Positions 25,223 to 34,600 of a stretch of DNA of 38,311 bases are shown here, one piece after another. Below the pieces are notes generated by a model. It was not told where the DNA came from. It did not search any database and saw nothing but the letters and a program-made list of their open reading frames with translations. The translations under genes and the position numbers were made by a program. Source of the DNA: Treponema sp. GTDB lineage: Bacteria > Spirochaetota > Spirochaetia > Treponematales > Treponemataceae. Location: the NCBI GenBank assembly GCA_024698325.1, contig JAILRG010000135.1:1-38311 (forward strand), written 5' to 3'. How positions within the stretch are numbered: the stretch's first letter is position 1; each line of letters opens with the position of its first letter.

Positions 25223-25765
25223 TCAGCGGGCGGGGTAGAAGCATTCGCAGATGGTGTCGAGTTTTTCTTTATCGCTTGAGGTTATACGGTGATGGCGCGC
25301 GGGTACAAAGGTTAGCCGCCAGCTGTCAGTTCCTTCATTTTGCGGCTGTAATTCGGGAACATAGTCCGTACAGCCTTTTTCGTGCTGAAGCCAGCACTGC
25401 AGGTAAATAAAATCTCCGCCGAGGGTGTAGCGGTCGGCGTGGGAAAGCGGGCTTTTTAGCGGAATGCCGTCAAGTGAGGTTTCGCTTGTTGCGTGTTCTG
25501 CATTGGCTTCCTGCACTGATTTGTAAAGTTCGTAGGCTGCAACGAGTTCTGCTTCGTCTTTTGCGACGGCGGCATCAGGTGTTAAAAAGGCTTTATAGCG
25601 GGTTATGACGGCTTTTTTTTGGTCAGAAAGAGCGGCGTTTAGAGACTCCTGTGCTGTCCGGGGACGAGCTGGAGCCTTCGGAGATTCACCGCCGGCAGAG
25701 ATAAAACGCTGTAGTTTATCGGCAAAGGCTCCAAAAGCTTCCGCCGCAGTCTGTTTGTCGCTCAT
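25223..25765 (-). CDS. Hypothetical protein (180 aa)
   Basis: I chose ATG 25765 (MSDKQTAAEAF) because CGGAG lies 4 nt upstream; an in-frame GTG at 25789 would start inside a perfect hairpin. The N-terminal half is Ala/Lys-rich and helical; the C-terminal half has several Trp, Tyr and Cys (GGDFIYLQCWLQHEKGC, ECFYPAR at the end). I recognise no family. It follows purC on the same strand, separated only by a large hairpin, so they may be partly cotranscribed. Confidence 0.65.
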   Translation of the reverse strand: MSDKQTAAEAFGAFADKLQRFISAGGESPKAPARPRTAQESLNAALSDQKKAVITRYKAFLTPDAAVAKDEAELVAAYELYKSVQEANAEHATSETSLDGIPLKSPLSHADRYTLGGDFIYLQCWLQHEKGCTDYVPELQPQNEGTDSWRLTFVPARHHRITSSDKEKLDTICECFYPAR

Positions 25766-25780
25766 ACGTCTCCGAATAAC

Positions 25781-25819
25781 GGTCTTCACCAGGCAAGGAA
25801 GCCTTGCCTGGTGAAGACC
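25781..25819. repeat. Perfect 18-bp inverted repeat between purC and the hypothetical gene
   Basis: GGTCTTCACCAGGCAAGG (25781-25798), loop AAG, then the exact complement (25802-25819). It begins 8 bp after the purC stop on the minus strand. No T-run follows (GTTATTCGG), so it may be a partial terminator or an mRNA 3'-end stabiliser. Confidence 0.85.
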
Positions 25820-25826
25820 CGGGCTT

Positions 25827-26672
25827 TTAGTTGTGACAGATAAGAGTCTGACACTCGTGATAAATCTTGCTTGTGTTTTCGACTACATCAGCCGGAATTG
25901 CCTTGATGTTCGGGTCTCCTGCAAGATTGTTTGCTTTGAGCCAGTCGCGTACGAACTGTTTGTCATAGCTTGCAGGGCTGGTTCCGATTTTATAGCTTTC
26001 TTTGTTCCAGAAACGGCTTGAATCAGGAGTCAGAACTTCGTCGGCCAGTACCAGGTCGCCGTTTTCATCAAGGCCGAATTCAAACTTTGTGTCAGCAATG
26101 ATGATGCCGTTCTTGTAGGCATGCTCGTAGCATTTTTTGTAGATAGCAATCGCTGTCTTTTCAATTTTGCCGGCAAGGTCTGCGCCGAGGTCGTTCTTCA
26201 TGTAGTCCAAGGAGACATTGATGTCGTGACCTTCTTTTGCTTTTGTAGACGGGGTAACGATAGGCTCGTCAAATTTTTCTGCCTGTTCATATGTTCTGTT
26301 AAAAGTAACGCCTTCGGGAAGGTTTCCACTCTTCTGTGCTTCGTACATTGAGCCGAACATATAGCCGCGTACAATGACTTCATAGGGAATCATCTTGAGT
26401 TTTTTTACGAGAATGGTGCGGCCTTCGTATTCCGGCTTCTGAAATTCAGCAGGCATGTCCTTCAGATTTGAAGAAATCATGTGATTCTTTACGATGTCTT
26501 TGGTGTAGTCGAACCAGAAGTTTGAAAGTGCATTCAGAACCTTACCTTTGTCGGTAATCATGGTTGGAAGGATGACATCAAAGGCGGATATTCGGTCTGT
26601 GGTTACGATAACCATGCGTCCGTCTTCCAAATCGTACACTTCGCGGACTTTGCCGCTGATAATTTTTTTCAT
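25827..26672 (-). CDS. purC: Phosphoribosylaminoimidazole-succinocarboxamide synthase (SAICAR synthetase)
   Basis: PurC joins aspartate to CAIR with ATP in purine synthesis. Motifs: GKVREVYDLEDGRMVIVTTDRISAFDV in part at the N-terminus (ATP-binding loop), VIVRGYMFGSMYE, IIADTKFEFGLDENG and LADEVLTPDSSRFW. The length (281 aa from ATG 26672) fits the longer PurC type. GGGG lies about 9 nt before ATG 26672; an ATG at 26690 is in frame but has no ribosome site. No other pur gene is present nearby. Confidence 0.95.
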   Translation of the reverse strand: MKKIISGKVREVYDLEDGRMVIVTTDRISAFDVILPTMITDKGKVLNALSNFWFDYTKDIVKNHMISSNLKDMPAEFQKPEYEGRTILVKKLKMIPYEVIVRGYMFGSMYEAQKSGNLPEGVTFNRTYEQAEKFDEPIVTPSTKAKEGHDINVSLDYMKNDLGADLAGKIEKTAIAIYKKCYEHAYKNGIIIADTKFEFGLDENGDLVLADEVLTPDSSRFWNKESYKIGTSPASYDKQFVRDWLKANNLAGDPNIKAIPADVVENTSKIYHECQTLICHN

Positions 26673-26775
26673 GCTGGGTACCCCTGTCATAGATAGTCCC
26701 GACTTGTGTCAGGATGTAGCATATACTAGCATTTTGTGCATTGTTATGCAATTTGTAGCATTCTTGGTCAGAAGG

Positions 26776-29058
26776 CTACAGATAAAGCGTTTCAAACTCG
26801 GAAACCCGCAGTGGTTTTGCAAAATAATAGCCCTGAAACATGTCGCAGCCGATTTTTCGCAGAAATTGTACCTGCTCCTCGGTTTCGACACCTTCGGTAA
26901 TGACCGGAATCCCCAGCTCTTTTGAAAGAACGACGACCTGCTGAATGATGGTCTGGCTTCTTTTTACGTCCTTTGCATGGTACAGAAATGCCATATCAAG
27001 CTTTAAGATGTCAACAGGGATGGATTTGAGCATATTGAGGGATGAATAGCCGCTTCCAAAGTCATCCATTTCTACCGAAAAGCCTGAATCATGCAGCTTG
27101 TCAATGAGCTGAATCTTCTGTTCAATGTCGGTAATCATAACCGTTTCGGTTATCTCAAGCTTTAAAAGCGCCGGATCAATGTCATATTTCTGTATGAGGT
27201 CGCAGAACGTCTGATGTACGTCGATATAGTAAAAATCTTTTGGAGAAATATTTACTGAAAGGTATAAATCCGTATTGCCTGCCTTCTTCCATTTTTGCAG
27301 GAGCCGGCATGCCTCTTCCCAGACGAATAAGTCCATTCTGGTAATCTGGCCGTTTTTCTCGAGTACCGGTACAAATTCGTTTGGCACGAGCAGACCTTTG
27401 TCGGGATGGTTCCAGCGGATGAGCACTTCCGCGCCACCAATTTTTCCATCGGCCTTAGCCTGAGGCTGCAGGTAGATTTCGAACTGGCGGTCTTGTAAAG
27501 CTGCGTTCTGCTCGCTGACAATCTTCTGCTCCCAAAGGAGCTGTCTGCGCATTGCGTCGGTGTACGAGGCGATGTTTATTTCATTACTGTCTTTGACGGA
27601 TTCCAGTGCAAGCGAGGCATGGTCTACCATGACAGAGACCGGTTTTTTACGCTCTTTGACGGGATAAATGCCGAGGTGCACTTTCAGAGGGTAATAGGAA
27701 CTTCCCGGAATCTGCGAGAGCAGTTCTCGGTTTTGATGGAAGCTTTTTTCAAATGCTTCGAGCTGGCTTTCAGAAAGGAGAATGCAGAACCGGTCGTAGC
27801 CAATCCTTCCGTAAAGCGCAGTGCTCTTAAAATGCTCCCGAATCATCCTTGCGGAATTGATAAGAAGTTCATCTCCGGTTTGCCTGCCGAAAATGTCGTT
27901 TATCATTTTGAAGTCTTTTATGTCCGAGACAATGAGAAAATACTTGTTTTCGGGGTGCTGCAGAAGTTCCCGGTGAATGCGCTGGAACAGATAATCCCGG
28001 GTGTACAGGCCTGTCAAATCATCATGAGTGGCCTTGTATTCCTGTACTTCGTAGCGGTTGACGTCTCCGGTAATGTCGTGGATGTGAAAGAATGAGCCGA
28101 TAAGAGTTCCGCTCTGGTAAAGCTTGTCATAGGTTACCTTTAAGTGCGTCAGCTGTTCATGCCAGATTTGCGTGCAGATGAATGTGCACGGTTCCTCGTC
28201 AAAATCAAAGTTCAATCCCTTGAACCAGCGAGCAAGAATCTCATGGCTGATGTTCAGCTTGTCATCGGGGATGTCAAAAAATTGTTTTGCTTTTTCATTT
28301 ACAAAAATGCACTGATGGAAGATGTCGAAGAAGAAGACAAAGTCGCTGCTTTTATCGACAGTGCGGGCGAGCATCTTGTCTATGATGATGTGCGGTTTGT
28401 AGAACAGCGAGAAATATGCAAAAAACGGTGCGGCAATTGCCAGTCCCAGAGCCGTGAAATTTATATAGGAATGAGCGGAGAGAAACATAATCTGCCATGC
28501 GGTGGCGAGTATGCTGAAGAGCAGTGTCAGTATGTATTTTGCCCAGTAAAACGGGGGAATTTTTGTCATGTGGCGGATGATTGTGAAAAGTCCGTACGTA
28601 AGGAGCGAGTAACACAACAACAGATGCATTTTTCCGGCAAACAGGGGAGTGCGGCCGAAGTAATGAAGGCCATCTTTCGTTACTTTCTGTATGATGCTGT
28701 AGGTAACTGGAAAGAAATTGTTAGCAAGCTGAAGCAGGCTGTCGCCAATCAATACGAGTATGACCGCTTTTTGAACAATCGATTTTTTTAGCGTGCCGCC
28801 GGTATACAGGATGCAGAATTCAACATAGAACAGCAGTATCCACGAAATGCAGGCAGAGTTGATGGAAAAACAGGCATTTGCAATCCGGTAGGAACTTGTT
28901 ACGACGATAATGCCGGTGGAGGCCGCCATGATTGACGCAAGATACGTTGCGTTTCTAAGGCGTAAGGCAATTGGTGTCCTGCGCCTTACCGTAATGCAGG
29001 CACATAAAAAGAGAATAAGGGTGCACGCAAAGAAAAGTAACGACCAGGTAGATTTCAT
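26776..29058 (-). CDS. Membrane PAS-GGDEF-EAL protein, probable c-di-GMP phosphodiesterase
   Basis: A 760-aa inner-membrane signalling protein. Residues 1-220 hold about seven hydrophobic segments like the 7TM sensor of histidine kinases. A PAS-like domain lies at ~235-335, a GGDEF domain at ~345-500 and an EAL domain at ~510-760. The GGDEF signature is GYDRF (420-424), lacking the catalytic residues, so cyclase activity is unlikely; it may bind GTP as a regulator. The EAL part keeps its key residues: EVL (Glu544), VNISPKDF, LEITETV, DDFGSGYSSL (665-674), LKLD and EGVET. It is therefore likely to degrade c-di-GMP, fitting motility control beside the che genes. The promoter is just upstream with a TATAAT box. 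Confidence 0.9.
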   Translation of the reverse strand: MKSTWSLLFFACTLILFLCACITVRRRTPIALRLRNATYLASIMAASTGIIVVTSSYRIANACFSINSACISWILLFYVEFCILYTGGTLKKSIVQKAVILVLIGDSLLQLANNFFPVTYSIIQKVTKDGLHYFGRTPLFAGKMHLLLCYSLLTYGLFTIIRHMTKIPPFYWAKYILTLLFSILATAWQIMFLSAHSYINFTALGLAIAAPFFAYFSLFYKPHIIIDKMLARTVDKSSDFVFFFDIFHQCIFVNEKAKQFFDIPDDKLNISHEILARWFKGLNFDFDEEPCTFICTQIWHEQLTHLKVTYDKLYQSGTLIGSFFHIHDITGDVNRYEVQEYKATHDDLTGLYTRDYLFQRIHRELLQHPENKYFLIVSDIKDFKMINDIFGRQTGDELLINSARMIREHFKSTALYGRIGYDRFCILLSESQLEAFEKSFHQNRELLSQIPGSSYYPLKVHLGIYPVKERKKPVSVMVDHASLALESVKDSNEINIASYTDAMRRQLLWEQKIVSEQNAALQDRQFEIYLQPQAKADGKIGGAEVLIRWNHPDKGLLVPNEFVPVLEKNGQITRMDLFVWEEACRLLQKWKKAGNTDLYLSVNISPKDFYYIDVHQTFCDLIQKYDIDPALLKLEITETVMITDIEQKIQLIDKLHDSGFSVEMDDFGSGYSSLNMLKSIPVDILKLDMAFLYHAKDVKRSQTIIQQVVVLSKELGIPVITEGVETEEQVQFLRKIGCDMFQGYYFAKPLRVSEFETLYL

Positions 29059-29094
29059 ACTGCGGCTTTATTATACAGCTAAAGTATGAAATCT
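29050..29094. promoter_or_regulatory. 11-bp inverted repeat flanking the promoter of the EAL gene
   Basis: AGATTTCATAC (29050-29060) and GTATGAAATCT (29084-29094) are exact complements 23 bp apart. One arm covers the start codon, the other sits in the spacer and touches the -35 box. A dimeric repressor or the 5' mRNA end folding are both possible. Confidence 0.6.
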
Positions 29095-29098
29095 GCAA
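29070..29098 (-). promoter_or_regulatory. Promoter of the EAL gene
   Basis: Minus strand TTGCAG (29098-29093), 17-bp spacer, consensus TATAAT (29075-29070), 11 nt to the ATG at 29058. Leader of about 4 nt at most; no Shine-Dalgarno. Confidence 0.75.
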
Positions 29099-29105
29099 AT
29101 TAACT

Positions 29106-30071
29106 TTAATCTTGTATGATGTGAATCGATTTCATTGTCGTTGTGATGGCCGCGTAGTTTTCTTTCAGGAACTTGCTGAAGTCCTGTGAATTCTGATAGG
29201 CGATTGTAAGATTCAGTTTTTCCGCGGTCTTTATGAAGTCGGGGTCGGCGACAGCTTTTGAAAACGCCTCGTGGAGAATCTGCTTGACTGAGGGAGAAAC
29301 GCCTTTTGGAAGCGCAAGTCCGCGCCAGGTTGCGTACTCGATGGGATAGCCCATTTCCTTGAATGTTGGGATTTCCGGGTAATGCGCCGGCCGGTGTGCG
29401 TCCATTACGCCCAGTACTTTTACGGCGCCGCTGTCGTATTGCGCTTTTACCTCGGCGAGCGAAACGGTGACTGCCTGAATGTAGCCGTTTGCGACAGCAG
29501 ATACGGCTCCGGCAGCGCCTTCGAAAGAAATGTGCTTTACTTCGATTCCTGCCGACTCGGCAAGCAGGCCTGCGCCTATGTGCCAGACAGATCCGGGGGC
29601 TGAGTTACCGATGGCAACCGTGCCCGGATGAGCCTTGCAGTAGCTGATGAACTCTTCGAGTGTATTGTAGGGAGCGTCAGCTTTTACTGTCAGCGCGGCG
29701 GCATCGGCATTGACGCGAATCAGCGGGTCGAAGTCTTCGTAGGTGAAGGAGACCAGCCCCTGCTGGGGCAGGCTGTTAAGCTCGAATGTTATCATTCCGA
29801 GCGTGTAGCCGTCAGGCCGCGCATCTTTTATGGCTGCGTGACCACTGGCGCCGGCTCCACCTATTCTGTTTTCGACGGTAATCTGCGTATTAAGGTATTT
29901 CTCTGCACTGGAGCAGAGCGCCCTCAGGACGCTGTCGGTTCCGCCGCCTTCAGTCCAGGGACAGATGACTGTTATTCCCTTGGTTGGGAAATCCAGCACT
30001 TCTTTTTTCTTACAGGAACAGAGTAAGGTGAATGAAACAAGGATGCAAATAAATGTAACTACTCTTTTCAT
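29106..30071 (-). CDS. Tripartite tricarboxylate transporter (TctC/Bug family) substrate-binding lipoprotein
   Basis: A 321-aa extracytoplasmic binding protein with lipobox LLCSC (Cys20). Bug-family motifs: FPTKGITVICPWTEGGGTD at the start of the mature domain, VENRIGGAGASGHAAI, PDGYTLGM, GNSAPGSVWHIGAG and ATWRGLALPKGVS. Such proteins bind carboxylates or related anions and feed a TctAB-type permease. No tctA or tctB is in the window, so it is an orphan here. GGGAG precedes the ATG. Confidence 0.9.
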   Translation of the reverse strand: MKRVVTFICILVSFTLLCSCKKKEVLDFPTKGITVICPWTEGGGTDSVLRALCSSAEKYLNTQITVENRIGGAGASGHAAIKDARPDGYTLGMITFELNSLPQQGLVSFTYEDFDPLIRVNADAAALTVKADAPYNTLEEFISYCKAHPGTVAIGNSAPGSVWHIGAGLLAESAGIEVKHISFEGAAGAVSAVANGYIQAVTVSLAEVKAQYDSGAVKVLGVMDAHRPAHYPEIPTFKEMGYPIEYATWRGLALPKGVSPSVKQILHEAFSKAVADPDFIKTAEKLNLTIAYQNSQDFSKFLKENYAAITTTMKSIHIIQD

Positions 30072-30096
30072 GTGATTCTCCCTGAAAATAAGATTG

Positions 30097-31332
30097 TTAT
30101 TTCTGTATAAACAGTGCTGCTAATGTTTCGGCATCGGATGCGATATTCTTAATCCAGCAGTATTCGTTCGGCTGGTGGCAGACTTCGTCAAGCGTGCTCC
30201 AGATAGCACAGCTGTAGCCGAGGTTTCGGAGCGCGGCTCCTACTGTTCCGCCGCCAATGCCGACCGTGTGCGCCGTAATGCCGTGTGCTTCCTTAATGGC
30301 AGCTGCAAGACGGGTTACTACCGGGGCGTCTGCACTTGTAGCCGGCGACTGCTCGGCCTGAAGTTCGCTTACTTCAATGGTAACGCCGTATTTTGCTTCG
30401 ACTTCCTGTACGCGTTTTTTTACTTCGGCGCGCACCTGATCGAGTGTGTACTGCGGTAAGATACGGCAGTCCATATAGAATACATCGTCGCCGGGGATGA
30501 TGTTTACGGTCTGCACGTTTGCTTCGCGCTTTGTCGGTTGGAAGGTAGAGCGGTCGGGAGTAAAAAGCGGGTCGCGCTCGGAAAAGCAGCTTTCGAGTGC
30601 ATTCAGGCGCAGCGACAGGTCGCATGCGGCAAGACAGGCATTGTTACCGGAATCCGGCATGGAACCGTGGCTTTGTTTTCCGATGGTGTGGAGCTTGAGC
30701 CACAGAATGTTCTTTTCTGCAATTTCAATGGTCTCACCCTTTGGGTCGCCGCCATCTGGAATTAAAAACAAGTCCTGCTGGCGGAACAATTCTTTGTGTT
30801 CTTTGAGCAGGTAGTGCATGCCGTAGGCTGAGCCGAACTCTTCATCTGCCATAAAGAGCAGCTTTACCGTATGCTCGGGTACAATGCCGTTTTTAAGGCA
30901 TGCGAGCGCGGCATATACTCCGCTTACTAAGCCCTGCTGATTATCTTCAACGCCACGGCCGAAGAGCTTGCCGTCTTTTTCTATAACAGTCCAGGGATCT
31001 GATTCCCAGAGGGAAAGCTCTCCTGTGGGAACGACATCCATGTGAGCCATAACCCAGATTGCAAAGTCGTCGCTTTTTCCGGGAATGGTAAGCACAAGGT
31101 TTGGCCGCACACCGGAGGGCACGCGACTGTCTGGTGCATCATATTCGGTAAACTGGGATTCTGCAAAGCCTGCCTTTAAGAGCCAGTCTTTGAGAGCTGC
31201 ACATTTTTTGCTTTCGCCTTCGCCACCACTTTCGGGCGCAATGGCGGGAATAGAAGTAAGGAGCGTTTCAAGCTCCACCATGCCGCGCTGGTTTTCGTTT
31301 ATCCATGCGCGAAGTGTTTCAAAATCGTCCAT
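30097..31332 (-). CDS. M20 family metallopeptidase (PepV/Sapep-like dipeptidase)
   Basis: A 411-aa cytoplasmic zinc peptidase. Motifs: MAHMDVVPTGE (zinc His and Asp), GRGVEDNQQG (bridging Asp), ADEEFGSAYG (catalytic Glu pair), LIPDGGDPKGE, and a C-terminal DEVCHQPNEY with the last zinc His. The acidic region around SGGEGESKK and the VPTGE motif fit the Sapep/PepV branch that cleaves dipeptides. I place the start at ATG 31332 (MDDFETLRAW), 9 nt from an extended -10 box; upstream in-frame starts add ~59 residues that look unrelated. No Shine-Dalgarno. Confidence 0.88.
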   Translation of the reverse strand: MDDFETLRAWINENQRGMVELETLLTSIPAIAPESGGEGESKKCAALKDWLLKAGFAESQFTEYDAPDSRVPSGVRPNLVLTIPGKSDDFAIWVMAHMDVVPTGELSLWESDPWTVIEKDGKLFGRGVEDNQQGLVSGVYAALACLKNGIVPEHTVKLLFMADEEFGSAYGMHYLLKEHKELFRQQDLFLIPDGGDPKGETIEIAEKNILWLKLHTIGKQSHGSMPDSGNNACLAACDLSLRLNALESCFSERDPLFTPDRSTFQPTKREANVQTVNIIPGDDVFYMDCRILPQYTLDQVRAEVKKRVQEVEAKYGVTIEVSELQAEQSPATSADAPVVTRLAAAIKEAHGITAHTVGIGGGTVGAALRNLGYSCAIWSTLDEVCHQPNEYCWIKNIASDAETLAALFIQK

Positions 31333-31341
31333 AGTGAATGT

Positions 31342-31350
31342 AGTATAACA
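31342..31350 (-). promoter_or_regulatory. Extended -10 promoter of the M20 peptidase
   Basis: Minus strand TGT-TATACT (hexamer 31347-31342), 9 nt before the ATG at 31332. The -35 region is poor, as often with TGn extended -10 promoters. Confidence 0.6.
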
Positions 31351-31554
31351 CGACATTCCAAAAAATGCGAGTAAACACGCCGTGCACTGTAGCGTGCGGT
31401 TGTGAGCTTTTCGTATGCTTGCCTTGAAAAATAATTCCGCTAAAAATGCATGCGGCAAGCGGAAAATGGGCAGAAATCGTTCCTTTTGGTGCTGTATCTC
31501 AGAAGACACTTGTTTTTTACGTTTTATGCGTGCCTGACTTTCTTAAATTTTTAT

Positions 31555-31583
31555 TTGACAAATCAAAATTTAGGATGGAAAAT
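31555..31583 (+). promoter_or_regulatory. Promoter of the Ig-like lipoprotein gene
   Basis: TTGACA (31555-31560), 17-bp spacer, GAAAAT (31578-31583). The leader is about 60 nt and contains AGGAGG (31639-31644), so this gene follows the normal leadered type. Confidence 0.6.
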
Positions 31584-31650
31584 AAAATCAATGTGTGTGT
31601 ACGATAACGCACAACAAAAAGTACTGCATCTAAAAAGTAGGAGGCAAACA

Positions 31651-34600
31651 ATGGGAAAGAGAACTGGAAAAGGCGCGAAACTGATGATGGTTTCTGCCTT
31701 GCTGTTCGCTTTGGGAGGGAGTTTCAGCTTTATCGGCTGTAACTCAGACACAGACGATGACGATGGAGGTACATCGGTTGTAATAAACCCCAGTGAAACT
31801 GAAACACTTGTCATCGGGGAGCTTTCAGTCTCTCAGGCAGAAAACGCTGATCAGACTGTAACCCTTACGGTAACACCGAATGCTGAAAAAACGACAGCGA
31901 AAGATATTACCTACACATTTGCACTTGCTGAAGAGGTTACCGGGGTGACGCTGACAGCCGGTACCAACGGAACTGCAACGCTCGCAAACAGCGTGGCAGA
32001 AGAAAAAACTGTCACGGTAAAAGTGACCGCATCTGCCGCAAACGCAGCAGATGTTACTGCAACAAAAGAAGTTACGCTTGCAGCCTATGGCGTAACGTAT
32101 AATTATGAAATAACCTTGCCGGAACCGACTGTTTCTTACGAGGGAAAAACGGCGACCGTAACGGCAGCTGCCACTGTTGCCCTGAAAGAGGGCGCTGAAG
32201 GCGAGACAACGCCGACCGTAGCCTATACATTTAGCCTTGCTGACGGCACTTCAGAAGACATTGCCATTTCAAGTGAAGGCGGTGTTGCAACTGTTACAAA
32301 CAAAGGAAAAACAACACAGTCTGTAACCGTAAACGTAAAGGCAAGCGCAGATGGCGCTTCAAGCAAGAGCACAAGCGCTAGCGTTACTGTTGCCCCGCAA
32401 ACTGAGACACTGACTTTGAGCGCCGTAACTTTGAGCGCAGCTTCTGGCTCTGTAGAGCAGGGCGAAAGCACAAGCGTCACTGCAAGCGCGACTGTATCCT
32501 CAAGCGACAGCGCCCGCGACGCAGCGCTTTCTGGTGAACTTCCGACTGTTACCTACAAGTGGGAATCAAGTGTTGAGGGCATTACATTTGAAGATGCCAC
32601 AGCCGCTTCTGCAACAATCAATGTAGCAATCACTACAGCTACAGGCGATGCTACTGTTACGGTAACTGCAAGCGCAGAAGGCGCAGAAAGCACAAGCGCC
32701 ACATACACGCTGACGGTAGTGAAAGCATATCCGTATACGCTGTACAGCCAGGATTACGAGGCCACAGATGCAACATCTGACTGGACAAGCAGTTCTGGTA
32801 AAATTACATTCACTGTTGTAAAAAATGATGACCGCACTTATCTTGCTACAAATACAGCGGCTGCTTCTTATACATTTACTGGTCCTACAGTTGGCTTAAA
32901 AGCTGGCAATGATTTCAAGCTGAGCTGTGATGTTAAGATTAGAAATAGTAATACGGATGCTGGTACTAGCTTTATCATATACGATGAAGCTGAATCTGCC
33001 GCTATTCTGAAACTTTCAGCAGCTGCAAATGCTGCAGGTAAAGTATGGAACATCAATGGCAGTGCTGAGCAGACTGTGGAACTGGAAACCTATGGTTCTG
33101 TTATCGATACGGAAACTACTCCTGGAAAAGCTAACACTTCCTGGTATAGCTACTGGTACTCACTGCTTCTCGAACGCATTGGTACAGACACCTATCTGAC
33201 GATTATCCGTACGACAACGAACGAAACCGTGTTTGCGCGCCAGAAAATTGCTACATTAAGCGATGCCGGTGGTGTGGGTACGTTCAAATTTGATGGTACC
33301 CGCTATTATACAGGCTTTGCCATCGATAATGTTGTAGTAAAAAGCACGGCAGATCAGACAATCATTACATCTGTAGCGATGACTGCTAAGAACGCAACTA
33401 TCGACTGTGACGGAACGACAACGCTTGACGCAACTGCCACTGCAGCATTGGCAAGTGGTTCTTCTCTTACTCCGACCTATGCATGGAGCCTTGCAGATGC
33501 TGATGCAAGTTATGCAACGCTTTCTTCAACAAGTGGCGAAAGTGTTATCCTTACTGGTACTAACGTCACAAGCAACGATTACACTGCAACCGTTACCTGC
33601 GTTGTAACAGCTGGTGCTGGTAACGACGTAGTTACAAAGACGCTTACAAAGAGCATTAAAGTTCTTGCAAAACAGAGCCTTCTTTCTGATATGACCATCA
33701 GTGCAGAGGATGATGCTACAACTGTAGCTGCTGGCAGTAAGCTTGTCCTTACACTGAACGGCGGCACAAGTTCCGAGGAAAATGGTACTGTCAACTATGC
33801 TTGGTCAAGCAGCAATGAAGAACTTGCTACCGTAGAGAAGACCGATACCGGTGCAACAGTAACAGGTATAAAGGACTCAACCGAAACTGTAACAATTACT
33901 GTAACGGCAACACTTGGCTCAATCAAAAAGACTGCTACTTACGAGGTGACTGTAACAGCAAGTGCAGCTGAGCTTGCTACACTCACATTGAGCGAGGAAA
34001 GAGGAAGCGTAGCAAAGGGCTTTACCAAAACCTTTACCGCAACAGCAAACGACAGTATTACTCCCGACAGTTGGGAAGTAACATCTGACTCTGCGAACGC
34101 AACGGTAACCGAGACACATGACGGTAGCGTCTGTACAGTTACAATTACCGGTGTAACAGTCGCAGAAGAAGCAGTCACAATCACCGTGAAGGCAACGAAG
34201 GGCGAGCAGACTGCAACTAAGACTTATGCAGTTACTGTAAAAGAGCCGGAGAAAGTAACGCTGTATTCACAGGATTTTGAGTCTCTTGAATCAACAACAA
34301 CAGATGATGTAACGACATATACTGTGCCATCCGATATAACTGTTGTAGGCGGCACAGGTTCAATTAAAACTGATTCTGAAAATGCTACTAGTATTAATAA
34401 CTACTTCATGTTAACTCAAGGAGGTGGTAGTGGACAGCGTAATGCGTATCTCACATTGTCTAATGTTCCTACAAGCGGTACGTATTATGTTGAATTTGAC
34501 GCATGGCAGGTTCGTGGTGCAATGTCTGTCGGTGATATCTCAGTGACAAACACAAAGCCGTCAAATAATACGTCAACAACAGCCTATTTGTTCCGGGAAA

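Larger units (their letters stand above)
31333..31650. other. Divergent intergenic region (318 bp)
   Basis: Holds the M20 promoter at the left edge (minus) and the promoter and leader of the Ig-like lipoprotein at the right edge (plus). Between them I see only TTCCGCT/AGCGGAA (31435-31441 and 31458-31464), a 7-bp inverted repeat. No convincing small gene. Confidence 0.6.

Noticed and set aside
26672..26720. purC as a further leaderless gene
   Set aside because: A possible TATGAC box lies 13 nt before the ATG but no good -35 is found, and GGGG offers a plausible ribosome site.
28144..28791. A 215-codon plus-strand frame opposite the EAL gene
   Set aside because: It covers the membrane and PAS parts of a well-supported gene in antisense and shows no motif of its own.
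31555..31588. TAAAAT at 31583-31588 as the -10 box for the Ig-like lipoprotein
   Set aside because: The spacing to TTGACA would be 22 bp; GAAAAT at 31578 with 17 bp fits better.
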